Part shown: positions 23,960-36,015 of the stretch, one piece after another
Layout: each line of letters begins with the position of its first letter
Position numbering within the stretch: position 1 is the stretch's first letter
DNA from: Pisolithus tinctorius
Lineage: Eukaryota > Basidiomycota > Agaricomycetes > Boletales > Pisolithaceae
Reading direction: 5' to 3'
Length of the DNA stretch: 64,000 bases
Assembly (NCBI GenBank): GCA_024663395.1
Contig: JANFAH010000007.1
Coordinates: 434,001 to 498,000 of the forward strand
The notes under the pieces: generated by a model
Database searches by the model: none
What the model was told of the DNA's origin: nothing
The model's input: only the letters and a program-made list of their open reading frames with translations
Position numbers and translations under genes: made by a program

Positions 23960-24433
23960 TCAAGAATCCAAGCGGATAAGTCGAGCCTCTGGCCCAACAA
24001 CAGTAACAGTATTTGCACGGGCGCATTTCCTGGCGATCCTGCGATGAAACTGTATGCGGTCGTCTCGAGGGAACTGCGTGCGGCAGTTGGAGCAGAGAAG
24101 CGTCACCTTGAGGTGAGTCACGATATGTCGAGGGATGCTGCTGTATTTGAAATCGCGCTCGTCAGAACAGCCAAACCACTTGCACCGGATCGGGTCCTTC
24201 GCTTGCCCCTGTACACCGTGGTAGATGCGAAGATGGGTGCGTATTTCCCGTACACCTCCTTCAATCCATCGTCGGCAGGGGCTGCCCTGTGTGTCCCACT
24301 TGCACTGATATACAATAACTTTAGTATTAGGGTTCCGCGTGGCTTTATACCATGTCTTCTGGTCGACGTGGATGATTTGGTCATCGTGAAATCTCGGGTT
24401 GACGAACTTTGGAGATAGCATGGTTAAGGACAA
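23960..24433 (-). CDS. Small C2H2-like zinc-finger protein (start uncertain)
   Basis: The frame encodes about 150 residues with paired Cys and His: CKWDTQGSPC followed by HLRIYH, CKWFGC followed by HIVTHL, then CSNCRTQF with DRIQFHR and a final Cys. This spacing fits two or three degenerate C2H2 fingers, as in the small lineage-expanded fungal zinc-finger proteins, which probably bind DNA or RNA in the nucleus. The frame is open to 24433 without a convincing ATG; the internal MLSPKF at about 24421 may be the start. An upstream exon is possible at about 24603-24838 (a frame containing DGHPIIVQWQAG, ending in a GTAGGT donor), but I could not join the two in frame with confidence. No TE hallmark is nearby. 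Confidence 0.55.
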   Translation of the reverse strand: MSLTMLSPKFVNPRFHDDQIIHVDQKTWYKATRNPNTKVIVYQCKWDTQGSPCRRWIEGGVREIRTHLRIYHGVQGQAKDPIRCKWFGCSDERDFKYSSIPRHIVTHLKVTLLCSNCRTQFPRDDRIQFHRRIARKCARANTVTVVGPEARLIRLDS

Positions 24434-26662
24434 GTACTGGGGATGGAGATCGAAAGCGCTACCTGTGGGCTCCAGCTGAACGAACAGAGTGCGTTCCTAA
24501 TGGCTGGGCCAGATTGCGAGAAGTCCACTCCAGGCGGCGGAACTGCCTCACTTCTCATGTAAATGAGGATAAGTCAGAACAAGCGAACACAATACTGAGG
24601 CTACCTACCGAGCAGTCACTGTTGCGTCTTCCTCGACTCTGAACTCATAATTATTACCAAGATCGCTGGAGCGTTCGTACTGTTGGGCGACGGGCTGGTT
24701 GAAGGTCCCTGCTTGCCATTGAACTATGATTGGATGTCCGTCAGCCGTGGAGTCGTAAGAATCGCTATGAACATTAATCAGCGACGACAACCATTTAGTA
24801 TTTGTGATCTTCACCAGTAAGAGACGCCATCCTCGAGGGAGGTACTGGGGGAAGGGGGCATGCTAGCGTATGACTGCATGGAAGTCCGGGTTGACTACAG
24901 ATCCTGGGAAGTCGGTTCGACGTCGTCTGTCCCAAGAGTCCTTTTATCACAACCACCATGCTATGCCACTGATGCAGTCCTCATGTCTTGCAGCTCAGTT
25001 GTGTGAAGCCCTGGAGTAGCTGCAGTAGACTGATCGGGCTTTGAGACGAGAACGCTGGAAGGAGCATAAGAGCAATTGAATTGAGTACGTCTTTGATAGC
25101 TCATGGGTCAGAGGCAAGGAGGCCCATCACAGAACGGTCATGGCCAGGCTGCCAGCCCTGATCGCAGAATTCCTACGTTATTGGCTCCGCGTTGGTAAGA
25201 CTGGACGTGTCGTTGTTGAATCCTGCACAAGCGGCAAAGAGCCCGTGCGACGGTCCAAGTGTGGTGATGGGGGAAACGGATACACTATCGCCACATGTTC
25301 AATCTTTTTTTCGTGACTCGGTATACGCCTTCAACCTTCAAAAGGAAAAAACGAACTCAAATTTCGGTCGTCTTCACTTGGGCATTTCACAGGCTACATT
25401 GATGGATAGGTACTTAGCTGTCCGTCGGCAAGGCGGAGACAAAACGCCAATTTCCGCTGGTCTAACGGAATTGGGGAATTGTGACCAAGTAGAGACGAGC
25501 AACTTACAGGGGGTGAACTAGCAACAGGCAAACCACACGACGTCATGTTCATGTTTTCTGCGCAGTAAAACCGTTGTAAACAAATTTCCGCTGCGAACTG
25601 CGCCTCAGCGTGTCGAGGGACGTGGGAGAAGTTAGGTGACAACCCAGGGATACTCTCATTTGCTCCACAAGCACAGATTTTGGGCCCTGCACCAATTACA
25701 AATAGTTAATGACTCCTTCTGATACGGTTCTACGCAGGTGGGGATAAGGATTTTGTAACTGACTGTTTAAACTTCCATAAAACCTTCAATATTCTGGCTC
25801 TAGACCACCACTGCTTGAGGAGGAATTTTCGAGCAGAAGTCTGCGAAGGGGTTTGTGATCATATAGGAAGCAGTAGTGTAGACACGATGTTCTGTAACAA
25901 AAATGTAATTCCTTTTGCTTCGGAGCATATTCCTCGCCCGTGCTCTTCTGTTTAAATTTTCAGTGAGGTGAAGTCATGGCGAACCACATGCCTACCTTGA
26001 CGGCACACATCTGTTTACTCAACTAATGCTGGTGTGTACGCGGAACCCGGAGAAGAGACAATAACGATACGGTTTGATGAACGCGTGGCTATGATGAAAA
26101 GGTAAGAGCATTGCGCCAACCGCAACGGTAAAGGGTTATCGTCATTCACCACTCGAATGTTCTTGGGTTTGCTCCCGTGTGCTCTTTTGGGCAACAAGCC
26201 GAAAGCTCGTACGCCGACAGCTCCACGACCTAAGGAATGTTACTGACGAGCCGTCGCGTGACTCGCCGGAATGAGTTATGTAGTCTGCGGTCTTAGGTAA
26301 CTTTTCTGGGGCTACCCCTTGTTTCGGGAGAGGAAATTTGAGAACCTACCTCCCTGAGCTGCCAAAAAAAGGGAACAAAATTAACAGGGATTAGGTACTC
26401 TTGGATTCCCATGCTAAAGGTCGGCTATGGATCGAGCGCCGGGCAGAAGTCATCTGTTGAGGCGTCGGAACGCCTCCTTGCAACAGGAACCTCGATGGTG
26501 AGCCATGCCATGTCCGCATTCGGAATTTGGAGGATTGGCGTCCCCGCACGATGGCGCAAATCACGTGATGCCTTACCCATCACTGCCTGCAGTCGCACTC
26601 ACTGAGATTCCTCCCACCGTCATCGTCCACGGAGGACGATCAGTCCGGCAGCTCGTACGCAT
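24434..26662. other. Intergenic; possible upstream exon at 24603-24838
   Basis: Apart from the possible zinc-finger exon there is no frame with recognisable content. Composition resembles the gene-poor stretch further left, without strong CpG loss. Confidence 0.4.
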
Positions 26663-27960
26663 ATGGCGGTGAGTTCTGGCGCTTGTTCGCGTCACACGCT
26701 AGATGATTGATAATTCCGTCATGATGTCAGAAGTTTGACGGCCCAGTGAAAACCGTTTACGAGGCGTACTCAAAGCTCTCGCACGATGAATTAATTCTAT
26801 TCCTCAAAGTCCGAAACCTGCCTACCCCGGGCACGGACTCCGAGCTAGCATCACGACTAGCACAGCACGATGTCCACACGTATCACTTTCCAACTACCTC
26901 AAGTGAACCTCAGCCTCCCTCGGGTTCTTCGGATGAAGATAACCACAAGGCAAGGCCTTGTCGTCAGATGCGAACGCCCGACTTGCCAGTCGAGATTTTG
27001 GTCCACATCATTGACTATCTAAACGATTGGCCGTTATCGCGTGCGTTAGGCTTGCCCACCTCTCTCCAAGTACCAATGGATTGGTCCAACGCGTGTCCTA
27101 CGGACTTAGCGATGTTGACAGGATCTATCCCGGTCATCCGTGCTGCTGATCCCGCTACAAACCCACCCTCGAAACTTGGTGCTGCTGCTGCTGTTCGCTT
27201 CGAGCATGTTCATGTTCTCGAATTCTTTCTCACGCAGCATCGGTGCCTTTTCTTGTCCATTTTCAAGGATGATCTAATTCCGATCACTGCCTCAAAACAC
27301 GGTCGCACTGCCGTTCTTGCATGGTGGAAGCACGGCTTCGAGCAGCACCCAGATCTTGTGCATCCTCCAAAGCCAGGTTCTATTGCTGAAGCCGTGGATG
27401 GCGCTTCTCGAAATGGAAAAATAGCGTCCCTTGATTGGTGGATTTCCTCGGGGCTTCCCTTTGAATATACGGAGGCTGCTCTTGAGCAAGCCAGTGCAAA
27501 GAATAGAATTGCTGTGCTTGATTGGTGGAAAAGGCAGCATTCCCAAAATGGCTTGACACTCAAGATCGGACGTGTTATGGAAATGGCGAGTAATGCTGGA
27601 CATGTGGGCGTCCTTGAGTGGTGGGCGTCGTCGCAACTAGAGTACCCACTCGATCGCCACATTTTGCAGCGTGCAAGCACCCTCGGGAAGATTCAAGTGC
27701 TGGATTGGTGGTTAGGCAGCGGTCTCCAGTTGTCCTTTGATCAGGAAGCCCTCATTGGAGCAACACGCCATAACCGTAGCGAGGTGTTGGAGTGGTGGGA
27801 CAAAAGCGGATTGCCTGTCCAGTATCGGATGTGTGACATCGAAGAAGCTCTGGAAGAAGCGATGGGCGGTGGGGACAAAGCCAGAGATTGGTGGAAGAAA
27901 AAGGGGGTGGATTTCAAAGCCGACGATAAGGAATGGATGAAACTTCAGACCCTCAATTGA
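26663..27960 (+). CDS. SAP / F-box-like protein with Trp-Trp step repeats
   Basis: Two exons: 26663-26668 (ATGGCG, then a GTGAGT donor) and 26731-27960, joined in frame to give MAKFDGPVKTVYEAYSKL and 411 residues in all. The main frame has no ATG of its own at its left end, which supports the tiny first exon. Residues about 13-50 look like a SAP motif (LSHDELILFLKVRNLPTPG), known to bind DNA/RNA. Then comes an F-box-like stretch, LPVEILVHIIDYLNDW. The C-terminal two thirds hold seven repeats of about 35-40 residues, each with a hydrophobic residue, Asp/Glu and Trp-Trp (LAWWKHG, LDWWISSG, LDWWKRQ, LEWWASS, LDWWLGSG, LEWWDKSG, RDWWKKKG) after an A/G helix. This is the ankyrin-like step seen in fungal and protist repeat proteins. 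A substrate adaptor for ubiquitination is possible; the function is not established. Confidence 0.8.
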
Positions 27961-28264
27961 TTGGAACCACTCCCTCATGGACTCTTTCACACCCCATCAA
28001 ACACTCGCATCCTCACCTGTGCCCAATTACATAGCTATACATACTCATTCTGGTTCTTCACTCCACAACTGCGCATAGTACACACAATTATTGTCAGCAT
28101 CGTAGGTATACATACACTTCTTTCAGATGTTCTTTGTTTGACTGCTACGTAGCAGTGTTGATTAGTGCTCGACTTGTGCAGAAGGTTCTGTCAAGTGATA
28201 CAAGGCTGGTAGACATCTGGGATATGCCCAACCTTCCCAAGTCAGGGATGGTATACGTCCGCTA
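27961..28264. other. Convergent 3' spacer
   Basis: About 300 bp between the stop codons of the SAP/F-box gene and the SWIB gene. Nothing recognised. Confidence 0.4.
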
Positions 28265-29200
28265 CTATTCTTCATGAAGGTGCCTGAGAAACGAGTCTCG
28301 TTACCACAATATGATCGCAGTTGACGGAGAGACTCACTGCCCAAGCACTTTATTCATACGAAACATGTCGATTTTGTCGACAGCAAAGACCGCCCGTAGA
28401 GCGTCATCACACATAATTTCCTTTTTATTCGAGGGATTTTGAAGCTCGTGTTTATGGATGTACTCCCACAGCTTCTTAACGACCTGTGGTCGTGATAACC
28501 TCTCTTCTTCAACCACTACGGAAAGTGGTTGACTGTTCAATCAGATCATGGGTCAGACAAACGATGCAGGGTCGAAATAATACGGAACAAACCGTCACCT
28601 TAGTGTGTATTGCTTTGCAAACCCTCCTTTTGCACCACCACCACCACCACCACCACTTCGTTTCTTCTTCTTCCCCACCACGCCGTCATTACCGTCGTCT
28701 TCCGAGTCCACGGTTTCAGAACTTTTCATCGCCTTTCGCTTCGTCTTTCTGGGGCTAGCAGACGTCGTCCTTCGGGATCGACCGTTAATTTCCGAGGATA
28801 ACTTCCTTGCAAACTCTGCGTCGCTCTGTTCCACCGTCCTCTTTTCCTTCTTCATCACGGGTTTGGACTCCTGGTCGTCCGCACCATTTCCTCCAGCCTC
28901 GCTTGCCTCTGCCTGTTCATCTGCGGCAGTGCTGCCTTCTCCTTCCTGATCGTCACGTTTTCGCTTCAATGCATCATTAATTCCGTTCGTCGCTGCCTGG
29001 CTCACTGTCGCGTAAACATCCGCAATGAGTTTGTCGACTTCAGGTCTCCGTGCTTTCAGTTCCTCCGGAGTAAGCCCGAGCGAGCCATATGTCGCCAATT
29101 GTTTTCGGACGCTCTTTGCACTGATGGTTGTAAGGTCGACACCGGGAGCAGACAAGATTCGGGTTATGGGTTCCTTGAGTGCGTTCAAGTCGAAGGTCAT
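28265..29200 (-). CDS. DEK-C/SWIB-domain protein, UAF30-like
   Basis: Three exons, 29200-28599, 28532-28338 and 28283-28265, join in frame to 271 residues. The N-terminal 75 residues (ITRILSAPGVDLTTISAKSV...LTPEELKARRPEVDKLI) look like a DEK C-terminal domain. The middle is charged and of low complexity, with KKKKRSGGGGGGG encoded by a CCA-rich run near 28636. The C-terminus is a SWIB/MDM2 domain: LSRPQVVKKLWEYIHKHELQNP, then DALRAVF, and MFRMNKVLGQHL, followed by a short tail HEE and TAG. This architecture is that of yeast UAF30 and S. pombe spp27, a subunit of the upstream activating factor for RNA polymerase I, and of related chromatin proteins. The assignment to UAF is inference from domain order. 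Confidence 0.9.
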
Positions 29201-29503
29201 CGTGCGATAAGTTAGTTAGGTTTCAAAAAAATACAGAGTGAGCGTAGGTTTAGCAGATGAATTCGCCGAAGGAACACAGGCGCGCAGGTAGGCGGAGGTC
29301 AGCGTAGCGGTAAGGACGAGTGTGACTGTGTCAGATAGCGACTGCAAAGTGTTATGTGCGTCAATTATGCGTCGCGGTCAGTTTCAACTTCCAAGCCATA
29401 CAGCCTACTGCCAAACATGTCCAAATAGCGACCTCTCCAAAGTTGAATATGGTAGAGTAATATGGAGGACTAAACGAAATACTGGAACACGACGACATTC
29501 CAT
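29201..29503. other. Spacer upstream of the SWIB gene
   Basis: 303 bp between the start of the SWIB gene and the stop of HRD3, both on the minus strand. No other gene is seen. Confidence 0.4.
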
Positions 29504-32500
29504 TCACCGTACTATCTGCCAATCCTGGCGTGCGGGGTCACCTGGAGGAGGGAACAAGCCTAGGTTCGGCGGCGGTTGTGGTTGACCTCGGCCTTGGTGG
29601 TCACGTCCACGTTCCTCCTCTCTCCGCGCCCTCTCGATAAGGCGAGTCCGTACGTAGATAAGCACGGCAACGACAAGGCAAAGGGCCACCAACAACATCG
29701 TCTCCAGAAACTCATCCACACCTTCTTCTGCACCACCACCGCCGCCTGCTCCACGGTGCCCTCCACGGAGAGCAGCGTCGAAGTAATCTTCTGGTCCAAA
29801 GTCGCCACCGCCATCACGCTCGTTCTCCGCATTCCGTCTTTCCCGCGCCCACTATTGGTTCAGTCCAGAGTCTCAGTCTCAAATATATATGCATATTTGT
29901 TACCAGAGTGGAAGGAGACTGACCTGAACGGGATCTTCCTCCTCTTCCTCCGCCTGACGGGTGTTCTGTCGACGACGACGTTGAAAATCTTCTCGAGCCT
30001 TGCCCATATACCACGGTCCGTCATCATCAAAGGTGTCCACCACCGCTGTGTCGTCGTGACCATGTGATCTCGCCTCCGTGTTTGGCGGCGAGCGCGACGA
30101 TGACGCCGAATCGATCTCCCGGGACTTTAAGTTTGCACGTTCCGAAACGGACACTGGAAGCATTAATCTCAGCATGACAAGTCCCACAATTCAGGAATAG
30201 AGTGTATCCTACTACTTTTGTCTTCGTCGTATCCCCACAATTTCAGTCCATTTTCTCCGCCTTGAAGAGTATGCCACAGACTCCTTGCGTGAAGCTTGAT
30301 GAGTGATAGTAAAACCGGTAGATAGGCTTCCGAATTGATGTCTAGTGCCTGGTCGTAATGCCTCTTCGCAAGGTGGAAGTCCTATCAGAAAAGACACTTA
30401 GAACGCATCATTCAAGTAAAAATAGAAAAACGGTCTAGCTCACTTGCGGCACGCCGATTCCATTTTCGTACATCCAACCAAGGTTCCACATCGCGAGAGC
30501 GCTCAATTGAGTATCCGCCGCGCTTTGGTAGAACTTGGCCGCTTTTTCCCAGCGAACAGATTCGGGTTCGTCGGGTACGCCAAAGCCATGATAGTAATAA
30601 TCACCGACTTTCACCAACGAGTCCACATTCCTTTGCGAAGCGGAACGAATCCACTGTGTAAGCGCAAGACGAGCAGTATCGTTCGATATCTGGATGGGAG
30701 AGAACCGAGTGGAGCGAAGCAGGCTCTTGTCTGTGATGGAGAGGAATGATGGGTCAGGCAAGCGCAGTAAGAACAAAAAGGCCTCAAGCCAAACCTACCC
30801 TGATCGAGGGCGTACGCCAGGTTGTTCTGTGCGACTTCGAATCCCCTTTCAGCGGCAACCCACCACTTCAGAATGGCCATTTCCTTTCCACGTTCGGTTC
30901 CGCTGTTCCACGCATGCTCGGCGTCGTTGACGAGGTCATCATCCCACACGCCACGTTCCGCTGCGAGCTTATAAAAAGATACCGCGCTGGAACAAGAGCC
31001 TGCGGCGTAGTCCTGAGGAAACCCACTCGTCCTCATGTTCATAGTGTGGATCTTGGCGAGGTAAAAATGCGCTTCAAATGTTGATCCGAAACGGATGGCC
31101 GTTTCAAAATACGTTCCAGCAAGCTTGAACTCCCCACGGGCTGCAGGGTATGTATAATAATAACGATCGTGAGGGGTCCTGGTTCCAAACCGGAGAAGAG
31201 AAGGGAAGTCAACTGACCATAATGGTGCTTGCCCAGGTTGACATGAGCCTCGGCCAGTTCTTGACCGGCAGCAATAGCGAAATGCTCGAGTGCTTTCCGG
31301 ATGTCCTTCTTACCCTTGACCAACCCATCTCTCCACACGATACCCAGACCGTTATGACATTCCCGGTCACCGTACTCAGCTCCACGTTCAAACCACATCA
31401 TTGCCATCTCATAGTCCTGCTTTACGCCTTCTCCACGCATATACATCCTCCCAAGGTACGCAGCACTCTTCGGAGCCCAACCCGGTTGAGTCACACCTTC
31501 GGCTTTATACGCGGAAGCTTTATGCTGCAATGGGTTCTGGGGATCCCGAGGCCAGACCTGGCGCGCGATCTGGAGGAAGTAGTACTGCGCTTGCTTGAAA
31601 TCTTGTGTAATGCGACCGACTCCTTCAGATCCTGACGCAGTACCTCCTGCAGCCGCATATATGCTACCTTGATAGAAAATCTTGCCTAGTTTATACGCGA
31701 AGTCCATTTCCCCTCTGTCGGCATTGAACTGCGTAACCCCAAGACAGCGTTAGTTCGTATATGTATTAACGTGCACAGACAGACGGTCACTTCACCATAT
31801 AATACTCGAGGAGATCATCCCAAGTCTCTCCTGCAGCCCTAGCGAATCCTGCTTTGACGGCTGGCCTGACAACGTTGAAGCCTGTAGAAGCGACGCTTGC
31901 GCCCGGTCCATACACCCCTCCGTCTAAATCAGAAAGGCTGGTTGGTGTGTAGGGTAACGTTAGGCCACCGGGTGGGCCCGACAAAAACTTTTGCATGGCT
32001 TGGAAGAGTTGACAGGTCAGATACACGGCCACATCAGCTATTTCAAATAGTGGTACCTTGATCAGCGGCTTCCTCGTACCATGCTGCAGCTCGAGTACAG
32101 TCTTCCAGAGTACTGATACCGCTCCAGTAACGATACCCCAGAGCCATTTGGGCACCCTTGTCGCCGCCCTGCGCTGCGAAGGTGTAATAGAGAAGGGCTT
32201 TCGTTTGGTCGATGGGTACCACGTCCGCGTAGCCCGTGGCATGGAAGAATGCGAGATACGACTGGGAAGTAGCGTTGCCGGTAATTGAGGCATGCATTGC
32301 GAACGAGGAATATGCCAGTTTGGGATCCAAAGAGAAATAGATATTAGGTGGGAACTGTTGGTCCACACATAATATTGTCAAAACGTTTGTTGACTACGAA
32401 ACTCCATCATGATATATTACGTACCAGTGATAGATGGGCCAGTGCGAAAAGCGCGTCCATGCTTCCCAATTCTGCGGACAGTTGAAGTAAATCGATAACC

Positions 32501-33144
32501 TTGATAGCCTTTCTCTGAATTTCCTCATCCTTCTTCTTCCTGGAAGTAGCGGATTTACCAGACGAAAAGATGCGATGGTATAGTTTCTGCGTTATACGGA
32601 TGGCGCTACCTATCGGACCCTTGCCTTGTGCGGTGGGTAGGAGCGAAGAGAAAAATGATGACGATGACGGTGATTGTTGTTGCTGTGAAGATGCACTTTG
32701 TTGCTGCTGTTGTTGTTGTTGTTGCGCGAACGGATCGTAATGATGGGTGTACTGGTGTGGGTAGTTGGTCAGATTATGTAGTGTAAAGATGGCGCTTCTG
32801 AAGGCGCGAGTAGCTGGTTGGGGAGTATGTAGTCAATAATCAATGTTGTCCAGTGACTGATGGCATGAACGCTACCTTCCGTAGCATGGTCAATGTCCGG
32901 TTGGATATCCTGTGGTGGTGAAGTCTAAAGGACGACGGTGGGTCGGTCAGTCATATCCACAAACGCTGGGACGTACGGCTGTCTGTTGAGCATCGTCGGG
33001 GGTCGATGACTGCGCGGTGTTGGCGCGTACATCGCCCTGTGTTGTTGGCTGGGCGACATCGGGGTTAGCAGACACCGAAAATGCTGCCAACGCGACGAGT
33101 CCGAAGGCGAGCCACGCCGCTCGTCGTCTTGCCTTGGACGTCAT
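29504..33144 (-). CDS. HRD3: ERAD adaptor HRD3/SEL1L
   Basis: HRD3/SEL1L is the ER-membrane partner of the HRD1 ubiquitin ligase and recruits misfolded luminal proteins. Eleven exons join in frame to 996 residues: 33144-32977, 32924-32876, 32813-32425, 32354-32057, 31998-31796, 31728-31218, 31140-30799, 30730-30444, 30381-30216, 30153-29924 and 29851-29504. Features in order: signal peptide at residues 1-26 (WLAFGLVALAAFSVSA); polyglutamine at about 103-111; many Sel1 repeats from about 202 to 860 (for example ALGYRYWSG, YLGRMYMRGEGV, GLGIVWRDG, MWNLGWMYENGIGVPQ); an acidic/arginine segment; a single membrane helix near 927-948 (MLLVALCLVVAVLIYVRTR); and a short Pro-rich cytosolic tail. The topology matches the family. 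The Gly-rich patch before the helix (GGHRGAGGGGG) is a local peculiarity. Confidence 0.95.
32698..32724 (-). repeat. CAA/CAG tract coding polyglutamine in HRD3
   Basis: Nine glutamine codons in a row in the luminal N-terminal region of HRD3, a second shorter Gln run follows within 20 residues. Mixed CAA and CAG codons suggest it is moderately stable. Confidence 0.85.
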
Positions 33145-33892
33145 TGATTCGTGGTGTATTAGAGTGTACTTTGCCGAAGGCTCAGAGCGGGGAAAATGGC
33201 AGGCACACAAACAAACACGGCACGCGCAGCAGGGCCACGTCGACAAGTCACTCCATAGACAGGGGGAAAATTACTAGGTACATACACACCGAGAGGGACA
33301 TTTCAAAGCCAAAAGACAACAAGGACGAGCATGGGTAGGTAAGTAAGTAGGTAAAACATGAGAACAAAAAAGAAAACTGCGAGAACATGGGCCATGGATG
33401 GTATACGATCGTGACATCTCTGCGTGAGCCCGGTTGCAGTACAAAAATGTATTTAGCGAGGAAACAGGAAAGAAAAACAAAACAAAAGAAGCGAGGAGGA
33501 CATGGACGAGAAAGAAGACCAGTTCAGGCATAGTGGATGTGCGTGTTATGGTGTTGTTTGGGCTCCGTGTTTAACGATGCGGGTGTGTTGCTAGTTGACC
33601 TGGACAGGTGTTCGATGCTAGGTGTATCATGAATATGAGTCAAAATCTAGTTGAAGATGGAGCAGTGGTAAGTAAGCCGAAGGCAGAGCGTGCCAATGGG
33701 CCTATAATAATAAAAATGCAACAGAGCTCGGAAAGAACTCCGATGGAGAACATGACGACGATGGCGCGGGGCGTCGGGCGGACAAACGCGGGCCGTGGCG
33801 CATTGGAAAAGAGACCCGGGCTCGGACGTCCTGGCAGACAGGCAAGGGACGGGGGAATCGTGTTGTAGGGGTGACCCTGACTTCCCTCCCTG
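33145..33892. other. Spacer between HRD3 start and CDH1 stop
   Basis: About 750 bp holding the HRD3 promoter and the CDH1 3' UTR. Short direct GTAAGTAAGTAG-like units near 33337 are a minor repeat. No further gene is supported. Confidence 0.4.
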
Positions 33893-35868
33893 TTACCGGA
33901 TCAGTCGTGCCCAATCCAACTGACTCTCCTTCCGCTCCCCGTTCTCCTTCCGCGGGAATGCATTCCAGAACCGGAGCGTCTCGTCGCCAGCACCTGTGAC
34001 GATCGTCTCACCCTCGGGGCTCATAGCAAGGTAGAGTACGCGATGTGTGTGCCCCGTCAACGCAGCGACCATAGATAGGGATGGATACCGCCAGATACAG
34101 ATCTGGTTCTGCGCTGTCGTACTCGAGAACCCGTGTGTGCTCACGAGTTCATGCGAAGTCAGCGACCAAATCAAATTGCACACCTTACAGTCCAAACAAT
34201 CAGCTGTGAGAAATTCAACGCAGATATATGATCACACACCTGACTACCCGTGTCGAGTTGGTTCAGCATGGTCCCGTTGTACGTGTTCCAAAACCGTATG
34301 TGTTTGTCCTGCGTACCCCCTCCTGATGCCAATACTCCGGAGACGTGTGGATCCCAGGCTAGGGCCTTGACAGCTGCGGTATGTTCATGGAATTTCCACA
34401 GGGGTGCGTCCCCGCTGTCCTCGGACGCAGATATGCTCCCTGATCGTGCACGGGTCGTTCCAGGACTGATCCCGATCGCCGCACTCGCACTGCTCCGCCG
34501 TGCACCCCTGAGATCCCATATGCATACTTTGTTGTCGTTTCCACCGCTGGCAAGCATGGCCCCTGCCGTATGCACACCAAATCCCGGCCCTAGACCTCCG
34601 CCGCCATCGGCACTACTCACGCCAGCGCCGATGCCACCACCGGCAGTGTTCCCCGAGCCAGTGCTCCACCTTAGTCCGCATACTTCCTGTTTGTGGCCGG
34701 CACAACGACGGAAGGGACGGTTGCCGGCTTCACGAACATCGCGATGGTGAACCATGCGATCACGTGAGCCTGAGCTGAGAACGTGGGCATTCCACGATAG
34801 GGCACCGATGCGCTGGGAGTGGGCTGGGTTGTAAGATCGTATGAGTGATAGGGACGGTGCGTCGTAGATATGTAGTCTTCCCGAGAGGGTGCCCACTGCG
34901 AGAATGGTACCCTGGTCAAAATACGGGATGTGAGAGATAGAACAGCGTGAGAGAAGCAGCACGTACCTTTTGGACCCATGCGACGGAGCTGACAGTGTCA
35001 CCGACGTTGGAGAGGTCGCATAGTTTGGCGACTGCTGCGTTGTGGGCAGTCCAGAGGTATACACAAGCGCCGAGACCGACGCCGAGAATGTTAGTTGTGC
35101 TCCAGTCTACGAGGTTGAGGTAAAAATCGTCTGCTAGATCGGGGGCGTCGAGTACGCGATATGGTGTTTTGCAAACGGCACGGGGCTGACGACGAGGGGA
35201 TTCGAGCAGCTGACGTGACGAGGCGCGTACGGGGGACATGGAGTAGGCTTCGTCTGTGGGTGTGTCTAGACGGCGAGTGGGGGTGGGTGGGCCTGAAGAG
35301 GGGGAGGTGTAGTGGAAGATGCGGCGTCGTGTTGGCGTGGATGGGGGGATAGACGCGGGTGGAGGGCGAGACGGGGAGGGGGGTCCGTTCGGGGACGGGG
35401 GCGTGACTTCCGTGTGCAGGATGGACGTGAAGATGGCATTGGCTTGTTCTGTTACAAGGGGGTCAGAGAGACGCGGACAGAGGGGAGCCTGGACGTGCCT
35501 TTGAGCGCGTCAGACTCTGAGGGTATGATGCGTTTTGAGGGCGTGCATGGGCCGGAGTCGTCCATCAGATGGTACGACGTCCGCATGTCGCCCGTGTCGC
35601 GGGTTGGCACGAACCGATCGCCATAGTTTGTCGGACGACTGTCCAGCGGCGAGTCTGGCCCGGTGCTATCACTGGTCGTCGTCGTTGTCGTCATTGCTGG
35701 CGTTGCGGTCGAGCTTGTCGTTGCCGTGGTTGGCCGCGAGTCGAGCGAGGGCGTGTTCAGTCCGAGTATTCTGGGCCTGGTCCGCCTCGGTGCGCCGTCG
35801 TCGTCGCCAGCCTCGTTGTGGAAACCACGCAGACGCTTTCCAAACGGCGAGTTTTTGAGGGCAGACAT
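33893..35868 (-). CDS. CDH1: APC/C activator CDH1 (FZR1/ste9) WD40 protein
   Basis: CDH1 binds the anaphase-promoting complex in late mitosis and G1 and selects D-box and KEN-box substrates. Four exons, 35868-35499, 35448-34967, 34911-34240 and 34183-33893, join in frame to 604 residues. The C-box DRFVPTR is at residues 84-90. The CDH1-type signature PYRVLDAPDLADDFYLNLVDW opens the seven-blade WD40 propeller, whose repeats include NILGVGLG, GALSWNAHVLSSGSRD, CIWDLRG, KALAWDPH and GETIVTGAGDETLRFW. The chain ends with Ile-Arg, the IR tail that docks on the APC/C. SP/TP sites in the N-terminal 230 residues fit inhibition by CDK. Blade loops carry an unusual Gly-rich insert (GNTAGGGIGAG...). Intron 1 has a GC donor. 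Its promoter is shared with SPT7. Confidence 0.95.
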
Positions 35869-36015
35869 CGCATCACAGCTGCAGCTGAGGACGACAGGAA
35901 CGAGAATCGACGCGTCGATTACGTAAGGGTTGCTCTGGGGTTAGGGTTTCCTATTTCGTCACTGCCATCTGTCCCCACGCTGAGTTGTGTGCTCACGGAT
36001 ACACCGCCGGCAGCG
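35869..36015. promoter_or_regulatory. Bidirectional promoter of CDH1 and SPT7
   Basis: Only 147 bp separate the two start codons on opposite strands, so both transcripts start within this interval or inside the 5' UTRs. It contains GTTAGGGTTT near 35938, a telomere-repeat-like motif known as a fungal promoter element, and a CAGCTG palindrome near 35877. Confidence 0.5.
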
